Assembly (NCBI GenBank): GCA_041484525.1
Contig: JBGPHT010000003.1
Location: forward strand, 51,116 to 115,115
From: JBGPHT01 sp041484525
Lineage (GTDB): Bacteria > Acidobacteriota > Terriglobia > Bryobacterales > Bryobacteraceae
Length of the DNA stretch: 64,000 nucleotides
Direction of reading: 5' to 3'
In this document: positions 17,695-25,494 of the stretch, piece by piece
How the letters are laid out: every line of letters begins with the position of its first letter
Numbering within the stretch: the first letter of the stretch is position 1
Program-made: the position numbers and the translations under genes
Notes under the pieces: model-generated
The model's input: only the letters and a program-made list of their open reading frames with translations
What the model was told of the DNA's origin: nothing
The model's database searches: none

Positions 17695-19122
17695 TTGAAC
17701 GGACTGCAAGATTTTCTCAGCCTGTCTTACACCGAACTGGAGGAGCTGAACCTCAAGGCCAAGGAGGAGCGCACTAAGCGTGTAGCGCCGGAAAAGATCC
17801 AGGAGGAACGCCTCAAGTACCTGACCGACGAGAAGCGGATCAAAGCCGTGACCGTGCTGTTCAGCGACCTGGAAGGCCGCCTGCACATGCTCGATTACGA
17901 CAAGAAGTTCCTGCTCAAGAGCTGGGACAACCTGACGTTCGATGGATCATCCATCCGCGGCTTCACTCCCCAGCGGGAGAGCGATCTGCGGTTGGCGATG
18001 GACTGGGGCTCGTTCTACTGGGGGCCTTCGGACGTGTTCGGACCGGGTAAGGTGCTGATCTTCGGCCAGGTGATCGACAAGGACGGTACTCCTTACGCCG
18101 GCGACATTCGCGGCGTCCTCAAGACCTACGCCGATGGGCTTTATGCGAAGGAAGGCTACACGCTGAACGCGGCCAACGAGATCGAGGGCTTCATTTTCCA
18201 GGGCGCGGATGCCGAGCGGCGCTACCACGAGACCGGCAGGTTCGATTACGTCAACACCGGCGGTTACTACCACTCGCTGCCCAGCGATCCGCTGCGGCGG
18301 TTCATCGATACCAGCGCCGAAGTCCAGCGGGCGATGGGTTTCGAGAACGAGAAGGACCACCCGGAGGTGGCGCCGTCGCAATTCGAAATCAATTACGGCT
18401 ATTCGGAAGTGGTGAATGCGGCGGACCAGATCCAGCTCTATAAACTGGTATGCCGCCAGCTCGCGACCAAGATGGGGTTCACTGCCAGCTTCCTGCCAAA
18501 GCCGGTGGTGGGAGTGAACGGTAGCGGCATGCACACCAACCTTTCGGTGAGCAAGGGCGGCAAGAACATATTCTGGGACCCGGCCGGCGAAGAGAAGATG
18601 AGCGGCTGCGCGTGGGAGTTTGTGGACCGCATTCTGACGCACGGCAACGACATCTGTCTGCTGTTGAACGCCAGCGTGAATGCGTACCGGCGCCTGGATC
18701 CGCACTTCGAAGCGCCCAACCAGCTCAAGGCCTCGGCGGTGGATCGCGGATCGATGATTCGCATTCCGCTCGGCAACGAGCGCAGTGCGCGCGTGGAACT
18801 GCGGTCGGTGGGACCGGACGCGAATCCGTACATGGTCATGCTGGCGGCGTTCAAGACGGGCCTCGAAGGCACCATCGCCGACATCCCGAACATTCGGTCG
18901 GCGGAACGGTATCTGCCGGACAACATCTACGACGCGTTGGCGAATTTCCGCAACGCGGCGTGGACTACGACGCTATTGGGCGAGGACGTGAAGGCGCGCT
19001 ACGCCGACCTGAAGCAGGCTTCGGCGGATCGCTGCCCGCGCCTGCTGGGGACGTTCGTGAAGGCGCCCGAGGTGCAACACCATCACGAAGTTTACAATCA
19101 GTTCCTCTGGAACATGTTCTAA
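17695..19122 (+). CDS. glnA: Glutamine synthetase
   Basis: The enzyme makes glutamine from glutamate, ammonia and ATP. It starts at TTG 17695, chosen because a strong GGAGGAG site sits 6 nt upstream. Motifs: DGSSIRGF near residue 85, NEIEGFI (metal Glu), GFENEKDHPEVAPSQFEI, VGVNGSGMHTNLS, and NQLKASAVDRGSMIRIP in the ATP/glutamate site. The adenylylation motif NLYDLP of class I-beta enzymes is absent near the C-terminus, so control by GlnE looks unlikely. The 475-residue length is normal for class I. It is divergent from the DUF5009 gene and convergent with hppA. A role in another gamma-glutamyl ligation cannot be fully excluded. Confidence 0.88.
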   Translation: MNGLQDFLSLSYTELEELNLKAKEERTKRVAPEKIQEERLKYLTDEKRIKAVTVLFSDLEGRLHMLDYDKKFLLKSWDNLTFDGSSIRGFTPQRESDLRLAMDWGSFYWGPSDVFGPGKVLIFGQVIDKDGTPYAGDIRGVLKTYADGLYAKEGYTLNAANEIEGFIFQGADAERRYHETGRFDYVNTGGYYHSLPSDPLRRFIDTSAEVQRAMGFENEKDHPEVAPSQFEINYGYSEVVNAADQIQLYKLVCRQLATKMGFTASFLPKPVVGVNGSGMHTNLSVSKGGKNIFWDPAGEEKMSGCAWEFVDRILTHGNDICLLLNASVNAYRRLDPHFEAPNQLKASAVDRGSMIRIPLGNERSARVELRSVGPDANPYMVMLAAFKTGLEGTIADIPNIRSAERYLPDNIYDALANFRNAAWTTTLLGEDVKARYADLKQASADRCPRLLGTFVKAPEVQHHHEVYNQFLWNMF

Positions 19123-19133
19123 CGGCTGATTCA

Positions 19134-19167
19134 GCCGCGGCTCTGTGGAGGACAACAGAGCCGCGGC
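19134..19167. terminator. Strong bidirectional hairpin between glnA and hppA
   Basis: GCCGCGGCTCTGT (19134-19146) and ACAGAGCCGCGGC (19155-19167) form a perfect 13-bp stem with an 8-nt loop, midway between two convergent stops (19122 and 19174). This placement suits a two-way transcription terminator. Confidence 0.75.
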
Positions 19168-19173
19168 CTCACC

Positions 19174-21624
19174 CTACTTATTGCCGCTCTCGATCCGCAT
19201 CCCGTAAAAGCTGCGATACACGAAGTACGTCGAGATGAGGAAAAACACGGCGGCCAGCGTGGTGGTGAACGTGTTGCCTTGCTTGGCGCTCAGGTCCACT
19301 GCCAGAGAAACGGCCAGCAATCCGAACAGCGTGGTGAACTTGATGATCGGGTTCAGCGCGACCGAGCTGGTGTCCTTGAACGGATCGCCCACCGTATCGC
19401 CGACCACCGTCGCCGCGTGCAACTCGGTGCCCTTGGCGTGCAGTTCGGTCTCGACCACCTTCTTCGCGTTGTCCCACGCGCCGCCGGCGTTGGCCATGAA
19501 GATCGCCTGATACAAACCGAAGAGCGCGATCGAAATCAGGTAGCCCACGAAGAAGAAGGGCTCGAGGAACGCGAATGCCAGGGTGGTGAAAAAGACCGTC
19601 AGAAAGATGTTGAGCATGCCCTTCTGCGCGTACTGCGTGCAGATGGCCACTACCTTCTTGGAATCCGCGACCGAAGCCTTTTCCACGCTATCGAGCTTGA
19701 TATTGGCCTTGATGAACTCGACGGCGCGGTAGGCTCCCGTGGTGACGGCCTGCGCGCTCGCGCCCGTGAACCAATAGATGACCGCGCCGCCGGCGATCAG
19801 GCCGAGCAGGAACGGCGCGTGCATCAGGGACAGCTTGTCCAGGTTGACGGTGAGTTTGTGCGTCAGGGCCACGATAGTCGAGAAGATCATGGTAGTCGCG
19901 CCCACCACTGCAGTGCCGATCAGCACGGGCTTCGACGTCGCCTTGAAGGTGTTGCCGGCGCCGTCGTTCTCTTCCAGGTTCTCCTTGGCGCGCTCGAAAT
20001 CGGGCGTGAAGCCGAAGTTCTTCTGAATGTCGGCCTTGATGTTGGGGAGGGTTTCGATGGTCGAAAGCTCGTAGATGGATTGGGCGTTGTCGGTGACGGG
20101 GCCGTAGCTGTCGACCGCGATCGTGACCGGTCCCATGCCGAGGAACCCGAAGGCCACTAGGCCGAACGCAAACACCGCGGGCGCAAGCATGAGAGAGGCC
20201 AGACCCATCGTGCTCATGTAGTATCCGACGCTCATGAGGGCCAGCATGGCGATCCCCAGCCAATAGGCGCTGAAGTTGCCGGCGACGAAACCGGAGAGGA
20301 TATTGAGCGACGCGCCGCCCTCGCGCGAGCTGGTGACGATCTCGCGCACGTGCCGCGAATGAGTGGACGTGAACACCTTGACCAATTCGGGAATCAGCGC
20401 GCCGGCCAGCGTGCCGCAACTGATGACCGTAGCCAGCTTCCACCACAGCGAATCGTCGCCTGCGAGCGTCGGGATCATCAGCGAGCTGACCCAGTAGGTG
20501 AGCGCGATCGAGAGGAGCGAAGTCAGCCAGACCAGCGTGGTGAGCGGGGCTTCGAAATTCATCTTGGTGACGTTGCCGTAGCGCGCCTTGGCGATGGCGC
20601 CGTTGATGAAGTAGCCGATCCCGGACGAGATCACCATCATGACGCGCATGCTGAAGATCCATACCAGCAGCTCGACCTGCACCAGCGGTTCTTTCACCGC
20701 CAGCAGGATGAAGGTGATGAGCGCGACGCCGGTGACGCCATAGGTTTCGAAACCATCGGCCGAGGGTCCGACCGAGTCGCCCGCGTTGTCGCCGGTGCAA
20801 TCGGCGATCACGCCAGGGTTGCGCACGTCGTCTTCTTTGATCTTGAAAACGATCTTCATCAGGTCGCTGCCGATATCGGCGATCTTGGTGAAGATGCCGC
20901 CGGCCACGCGCAACGCCGCCGCGCCGAGCGATTCGCCGATAGCGAAGCCGATGAAGCAGGCGCCCGCCAGGTCGCCCGGAACGAACAGCAGGATGAAGAG
21001 CATGATCAGCAGTTCGACCGAGACCAGGAGCATGCCGATCGACATGCCGGCCTGCAGCGGGATGTCGTAACACGGGTACGGTTTGCCGGTAAGCGCGGCG
21101 AAGGCGGTGCGCGAATTGGCGAATGTGTTGACGCGCATGCCGAAGGCCGCCACGCAGAAGCTGCCCGAGATGCCGATCACGCTGAACAACAGGATGATCC
21201 CGACCTTGTAGGCTGCGAAGCCCTGCAGGTATCCAAAGTAGAAAACGATAATCACCGCGATGAAGAGCTCGAGCAGAACCAGAAATTTGCCTTGCGTGGC
21301 CAGATACGTTTTGCAGGTTTCGTAAATCAGCTCCGAAACCTCGCGCATGGAATCGTGGACCGGCATGTTGCGCAGCCGGATGAAAATCATGAGGCCGAAG
21401 ACCAGTCCGAGAGCGCTGACCACGAGGCCGCCCATGAGCAAAGTGGACCCGCTGATGCCGCCGAGGAAGGACGCCTGGCCGAGATCGGGTAGTTTCAAAC
21501 TGGCTTCCCCGCCTCCTTGTTCCTGGGCCAGCAGCGGCGTGGCGGCAGCCATCAGGAAAGTGAGAAGGACGCGCAGAAACCCGGCGCGTCGTACGGCACG
21601 GAGCGTGCCCGTCATGGAGAACAT
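19174..21624 (-). CDS. hppA: Membrane-bound proton-translocating pyrophosphatase
   Basis: A rotary-free ion pump that couples pyrophosphate hydrolysis to H+ (or Na+) export. It has about 16 membrane helices in 816 residues, with a cleavable-looking leader before the first pump helix. Substrate-site motifs: EDDVRNPGVIADCTGDNAGD near residue 270 and DTVGDPFKDTSS near 760. The K+/Na+ selectivity position reads GNTFKATSK, i.e. Lys, as in K+-independent enzymes, so it is probably a K+-insensitive H+ pump. The DIGSDLMKI segment departs from the classical DVGADLVGK. A GAGGAGG ribosome-binding site precedes ATG 21624. Confidence 0.92.
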   Translation of the reverse strand: MFSMTGTLRAVRRAGFLRVLLTFLMAAATPLLAQEQGGGEASLKLPDLGQASFLGGISGSTLLMGGLVVSALGLVFGLMIFIRLRNMPVHDSMREVSELIYETCKTYLATQGKFLVLLELFIAVIIVFYFGYLQGFAAYKVGIILLFSVIGISGSFCVAAFGMRVNTFANSRTAFAALTGKPYPCYDIPLQAGMSIGMLLVSVELLIMLFILLFVPGDLAGACFIGFAIGESLGAAALRVAGGIFTKIADIGSDLMKIVFKIKEDDVRNPGVIADCTGDNAGDSVGPSADGFETYGVTGVALITFILLAVKEPLVQVELLVWIFSMRVMMVISSGIGYFINGAIAKARYGNVTKMNFEAPLTTLVWLTSLLSIALTYWVSSLMIPTLAGDDSLWWKLATVISCGTLAGALIPELVKVFTSTHSRHVREIVTSSREGGASLNILSGFVAGNFSAYWLGIAMLALMSVGYYMSTMGLASLMLAPAVFAFGLVAFGFLGMGPVTIAVDSYGPVTDNAQSIYELSTIETLPNIKADIQKNFGFTPDFERAKENLEENDGAGNTFKATSKPVLIGTAVVGATTMIFSTIVALTHKLTVNLDKLSLMHAPFLLGLIAGGAVIYWFTGASAQAVTTGAYRAVEFIKANIKLDSVEKASVADSKKVVAICTQYAQKGMLNIFLTVFFTTLAFAFLEPFFFVGYLISIALFGLYQAIFMANAGGAWDNAKKVVETELHAKGTELHAATVVGDTVGDPFKDTSSVALNPIIKFTTLFGLLAVSLAVDLSAKQGNTFTTTLAAVFFLISTYFVYRSFYGMRIESGNK

Positions 21625-21821
21625 CCGGTAATCCTCCTCAGGATTCTCGAGTGAGAGGTGCGACTCGAAGTGGGACCGACCCCACAGTATAAGAGATAAG
21701 TGGGTCGGAATTCAACGACTTTGGGGCATCCGGGTACCGTCGAAGTACCACTTATGACGGTCGTTTCGCCGGTTAACAGTACCTCCTCATGGTCCGTCTT
21801 TACGCCGGACGGGAGGAATCT

Positions 21822-22265
21822 ATGATCGCGAAAGCTCTCTTGATTTTGGCCGGTTGTGCGGTGGCGTACGCCAGCGACCCGACGGCCACGTATGCCCGGG
21901 TGGACCGGGTTGTGATGCAGCCGAATGCGGACAAACCGGAAACCATGCTGATCTGCGGCGTGTTCGCTTTGCCCAAGCCCGGCGACCGCAACGACTACCT
22001 GGCGCCGGTGAAAGCCTGCCTCTTTTTCAAGCTGCCGGACAACCGCCAGGAAGCCGCGCGAACCGAGTGGTCGGACCTGAAATCTGTAGCCGGCACCAAA
22101 GAACTGGTCGCCTTTGGAAGCCGCTTCAACTGGAACGTCAAGGTCCGCAAGCCGGATGAGAAGGCGGAGAATCCCGACGTGTACATGTCCGGTTTCGGTG
22201 TGACCAAGGTGCGCGGCCGCACCGATTACGCGCCCGTCCGAGCGGTCATGGATTACAAGGACTGA
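21822..22265 (+). CDS. Small secreted protein of unknown function
   Basis: A 147-residue protein with a signal peptide (MIAKALLILAGCAVAYA) and a beta-rich body with a short hydrophobic patch around residue 67 (KACLFFKLP). The ATG at 22822-minus-1000, i.e. 21822, is preceded by GGAGGAATCT, a good ribosome-binding site. It ends 11 bp before the desaturase gene, so it may head that transcript. I do not recognise the family. Confidence 0.65.
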   Translation: MIAKALLILAGCAVAYASDPTATYARVDRVVMQPNADKPETMLICGVFALPKPGDRNDYLAPVKACLFFKLPDNRQEAARTEWSDLKSVAGTKELVAFGSRFNWNVKVRKPDEKAENPDVYMSGFGVTKVRGRTDYAPVRAVMDYKD

Positions 22266-22276
22266 GGCGGCGCGCC

Positions 22277-23302
22277 ATGGGTCCGGCGGGCTGGGATGGG
22301 CTGATGACCGCACTGGCGCTGGTGCAGGGGGCGGTGTTCGTGGCCGCTCCGTGGGCGCCGATGTTTGCGCTCGGCGTCTGGTGGAATTCGAACACCATCG
22401 CCCACAACTTTCTGCATCGGCCGTTCTTCCGGTCGCGCGCGGCGAACCGGATATTCGCGGCGTATCTGAGCGTGCTGCTGGGGATTCCGCAGCGGCTGTG
22501 GAGGGATCGGCACCTGGCGCATCATGCGGGCGTGCGTTGGAGGCCGCGCCTGTCACTCGAATTGTGCGTGCAGGCGGCGCTGGTGCTGGCGCTATGGTGC
22601 GGCATGGCGGCCGCGGCGCCGCGGTTCTTCGCGCGCGCCTACCTTCCCGGATATCTCGCGGGACTGGCGCTCTGCTGGCTGCACGGTTACTACGAACATG
22701 CGCGCGGCATCACCAGCCACTACGGTTGGCTTTACAACACGCTGTGTTTCAACGACGGCTACCACGCGGAGCATCATGCGCGTCCGGGGGCGCATTGGAG
22801 GCGGCTCGAACGGGATGGGACCGCCCGCGTCAGCGCCTGGCCCGCGCCGGTGCGGTGGCTGGACGAACTGGAGCGGGTGGTGCTGCGCGTGGGTTGGCTG
22901 CAATCGTGGGTGGTGCGCGTCCACAAGCCGGCATTTCGGGGACTGGGTGCCGCGGTGAAAAGCGTGGCGGTGATCGGCGGCGGTCTGTTTCCGCGAACGG
23001 CGATGGTGGTGCGCGAATTATGGCCGCAGGCGCGGGTCACCGTGATCGACGCCGACCTCGGAAATCTGCGCGAGGCTGCGCGGTGGGTGACGGGCGTCGA
23101 ATTCGTGCACGCGCGCTATACGGGCGCTGGCGGCTTCGATGCGGTGGTGATTCCGCTGGCATATCAGGGCGACCGGGAGGCGATTTATGCGCGGCCTCCG
23201 GCGCCGGTGACCATCGTCCACGACTGGATCTGGCGTCCGCGCGGGGAGACTCGCGTGGTGTCGTGGCTGCTGCTGAAGCGCGTCAACGTGGTGCGGCAAT
23301 GA
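22277..23302 (+). CDS. Fatty acid desaturase fused to a Rossmann-like C-terminal domain
   Basis: A membrane di-iron desaturase-type protein of 341 residues. The three histidine boxes are present: HNFLH (about residue 42), RHLAHH (about 78) and YHAEHH (about 162), with two or more hydrophobic segments between them. From about residue 230 the protein changes to a soluble alpha/beta domain with VAVIGGGLFPRTAMVVREL and VTVIDADLGNL, a Gly-rich loop plus acidic strand end typical of SAM- or nucleotide-binding Rossmann folds. It overlaps the next gene by 4 bp (ATGA), so the two products are likely made together. The substrate could be a lipid or a polyprenoid; nothing in the sequence decides. Confidence 0.75.
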   Translation: MGPAGWDGLMTALALVQGAVFVAAPWAPMFALGVWWNSNTIAHNFLHRPFFRSRAANRIFAAYLSVLLGIPQRLWRDRHLAHHAGVRWRPRLSLELCVQAALVLALWCGMAAAAPRFFARAYLPGYLAGLALCWLHGYYEHARGITSHYGWLYNTLCFNDGYHAEHHARPGAHWRRLERDGTARVSAWPAPVRWLDELERVVLRVGWLQSWVVRVHKPAFRGLGAAVKSVAVIGGGLFPRTAMVVRELWPQARVTVIDADLGNLREAARWVTGVEFVHARYTGAGGFDAVVIPLAYQGDREAIYARPPAPVTIVHDWIWRPRGETRVVSWLLLKRVNVVRQ

Positions 23303-25071
23303 GTCTCTTTCTGGTGTTGGCAGCCGCCCACATCGCGGCGTACGGTGTGATTGCGCCGGCCTACTTTTGGCAGGATGCGGCGGTGGCGCTGATGTGGCTG
23401 GCAGTGGAGCGGCGAGCGGTCTTCTGGGTGCTCGTGGTCTACGTTGTCATCAATGTTCCAGTCATGCGCGCGCTGGGGACGCCGCTTACTTGGCCCATGT
23501 TGCGAGCAGCGGGTGGGCCGCTGGCCGATTCCATGCGGCACTACGCGAACTGGCAGAACGCGCTGGCGATTGTGCTGGTGCTGGCGGTGGCAGGGCTGAG
23601 TAGCGCCGGCTTGCGTGTGGGCACTCGCGGCTTCCGTGCTGGCACTCGCGCCTTCCGCGCCGGCATGTGCGGCTTGCGTGGCGACACTCGCGCCTTCCGC
23701 GCCTTCCGCCCGGGTACCCAGCCAGAGGCGCGCCGCGTCCCCTTGATTGTCGAAGGCGGCGTCCTGTCCGCCATCCTCGCGGCCGGCCTGATGTGGCCTA
23801 TCGACACCGCCGGCCGCGCGCGCAACGCGTGGACCGCGTTGATCCCGCGCGCGCCGCTCACGTCCGCGGGCGATTGGCGCACGACGGGCTTCGAACCTGC
23901 GCCGCCAGTCGATCTCGCACGCTTCCAGGGTCTGGCGGCGGGCAAAAACATCCTGCTCGTCAGCCTGGAATCGACCGCCGCCCAGTATCTCGGCCTCTAC
24001 GGCGCGTCGCCCGACCCCATGCCGAACCTCTCGGAACTGGCGCAGTCCGCGATCGTGTTCGACAACGCCTACGCGGTGTACCCCGAGAGCATCAAGGGGC
24101 TGCTCTCCATATTGTGTTCGCAGTATCCGCATTTCGATACCGCTGTCGAGGACTACGCGAGCTCGCCCTGCCGGTCGGTGGCGGAGATGCTCACGGGGGC
24201 GGGCTATCGCACCGCACTCTTCCATTCCGGGCGGTTCGGCTATCTCGGGATGGAGTCTGTCATCCGCGATCGCGGTTTCGGTGTGATCGAGGACGCGGGC
24301 GATATCGGCGGCAACCACCGTTCCAGTTTCGGCGTGGATGAGCCGGCGACCGTGACGCGCGTTCTCGGATGGATCGACAGCCTGCGCGCCGGTGAGCGCT
24401 TCTTCGCCGCGTACCTGCCGATCGCGGGACATCATCCCTATGCGACGCCCGAGCCCGGCCCATTTCCCGAGCGCGACGAGATCGGGCGCTACCGCAACGC
24501 GCTGCACTACGGCGACGAATCGCTGGGTGCGCTGATGCGCGGCCTGCGGGGCCGCGGCCTCGATCGCAGCACGGTGTGGGTGGTGCTCGGCGATCACGGC
24601 GAGGCGTTCGGCCAGCACCCCGGGAACTATGGGCACACGTTTCACTTGTATGAAGAAAACGTGCACGTGCCGTTCCTGATTGCCGCTCCGGGAGTTGTTC
24701 CGGGCCAGGTGCGCCGCAGCCAGGTGGTGAGCTTGATCGACACCGCGCCGACGTTGCTCGACCTGGCTGGGATCGCCGCGCCGTCCAGCTATCAGGGCCG
24801 TTCGATGCTTGTCGGCGAGTCACGCATGGCGCTCTTCTTCGCCGATTATTCCCTCGGCCTGCTGGGCCTGCGCGATGGTCCGCGGAAGTTCATCTACGAA
24901 ATGGAGTCCGGCCAAGGACGCATGTTCGACCTGGCCGGCGATCCCGGTGAGACGCGCGATATCTCGGACTCCTTTCGCGGGCGCGCCAACTGGTATGCAA
25001 GGGACCTGCGTAATTGGAGTGCCGCCCAGAGTGTCGCGGGCACGCTTGCCGGCCGTCGGACGCCGGATTAA
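23299..25071 (+). CDS. Membrane-anchored alkaline-phosphatase-superfamily (LTA synthase/sulfatase-like) enzyme
   Basis: A 590-residue protein starting at ATG 23299, which overlaps the desaturase stop. The N-terminal third has about four membrane helices (residues 1-20, 25-45, 50-65, 88-105) and another near 150. The extracytoplasmic catalytic domain begins about residue 210 with NILLVSLESTAAQYLGLYG (first metal Glu/Ser region). YPESIKG carries the likely nucleophile, LGDHGEAFG and YGHTFHLYEENVHVPF the other metal ligands. This arrangement fits LTA synthase- or phosphoethanolamine-transferase-like enzymes that modify envelope glycans or lipids. A repeat of about 37 residues rich in Arg, Gly and Thr interrupts the membrane region. 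Confidence 0.8.
   Translation: MSLFLVLAAAHIAAYGVIAPAYFWQDAAVALMWLAVERRAVFWVLVVYVVINVPVMRALGTPLTWPMLRAAGGPLADSMRHYANWQNALAIVLVLAVAGLSSAGLRVGTRGFRAGTRAFRAGMCGLRGDTRAFRAFRPGTQPEARRVPLIVEGGVLSAILAAGLMWPIDTAGRARNAWTALIPRAPLTSAGDWRTTGFEPAPPVDLARFQGLAAGKNILLVSLESTAAQYLGLYGASPDPMPNLSELAQSAIVFDNAYAVYPESIKGLLSILCSQYPHFDTAVEDYASSPCRSVAEMLTGAGYRTALFHSGRFGYLGMESVIRDRGFGVIEDAGDIGGNHRSSFGVDEPATVTRVLGWIDSLRAGERFFAAYLPIAGHHPYATPEPGPFPERDEIGRYRNALHYGDESLGALMRGLRGRGLDRSTVWVVLGDHGEAFGQHPGNYGHTFHLYEENVHVPFLIAAPGVVPGQVRRSQVVSLIDTAPTLLDLAGIAAPSSYQGRSMLVGESRMALFFADYSLGLLGLRDGPRKFIYEMESGQGRMFDLAGDPGETRDISDSFRGRANWYARDLRNWSAAQSVAGTLAGRRTPD
23607..23715 (+). repeat. 21-bp minisatellite inside the coding region
   Basis: About five imperfect copies of a 21-bp unit (first unit opens CGGCTTGCGTGTGGGCACTCG) encode heptads of the form G/A-F/L-R-x-G-T-R. 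The last copies are shortened. The array lies between predicted membrane helices of the phosphatase-superfamily protein and keeps the frame, so it adds a basic loop of about 37 residues. Confidence 0.75.
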
Positions 25072-25412
25072 GTCTCCTCTGCCGGCCACATGACGCGCGC
25101 GATGGCTCCGGCCAGCTTTTTCCATTTCGACTCCTCGGCCGCGAGTTGTTTCCGTCCCGTGCGCGTGAGCCGGTAGAATTTGAACTCCCGCTTCTGATCC
25201 TTGCCCGCCTCCCACTTGGACGCGATCCAGCCCTTGCGCTCGAGGCGGTGCACGGCGGGATAGAGCGAGCCGTGTTCCACCTGCAAGACTTCGTCCGTGG
25301 TGCGCTGGATATGCTTCGCGATCTGGTGGCCGTGCGCGGGGCCAAACAGAAGGGTGCGCAAGATGAGCATGTCGAGGGTCCCTTGCAATAGCTCGATGCG
25401 GTCGTCAGGCAT
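25068..25412 (-). CDS. PadR family transcriptional regulator
   Basis: A 114-residue winged-helix repressor. The signature opening IELLQGTLDMLILRTLLFGP is followed by HGHQIAKHIQ, the recognition region VEHGSLYPAVHRLERKGWI and a short C-terminal helix for dimerisation. It overlaps the stop of the preceding gene tail to tail (shared TTAA). In Acidobacteria, genes of this kind often sit next to ADOP permeases, but none is adjacent here. A 17-bp palindrome lies 6 bp upstream of its start, so it probably controls its own expression. Target genes are otherwise unknown. Confidence 0.93.
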   Translation of the reverse strand: MPDDRIELLQGTLDMLILRTLLFGPAHGHQIAKHIQRTTDEVLQVEHGSLYPAVHRLERKGWIASKWEAGKDQKREFKFYRLTRTGRKQLAAEESKWKKLAGAIARVMWPAEET

Positions 25413-25417
25413 ATGGT

Positions 25418-25434
25418 TGGTAGACAGTCTACCA
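25418..25434. promoter_or_regulatory. Probable PadR operator
   Basis: TGGTAGACAGTCTACCA is a perfect 17-bp palindrome about one base after the padR-like start region (6 bp from its ATG) and 60 bp upstream of the histidine kinase GTG. Its position between the two divergent genes suggests PadR autoregulation and possibly control of the kinase. Confidence 0.65.
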
Positions 25435-25494
25435 TGGTCGCGGCGGCGCCGGCACGAGCGCTGCCCACGAGGGTTTTATACTGGTATTGCCAGC

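Noticed and set aside
22351..23298. A long plus-strand extension of the phosphatase-superfamily gene upstream of 23299.
   Set aside because: It lies wholly inside the desaturase gene and reads as low-complexity Arg/Ala/Gly text. The ATG overlapping the desaturase stop is the natural start.
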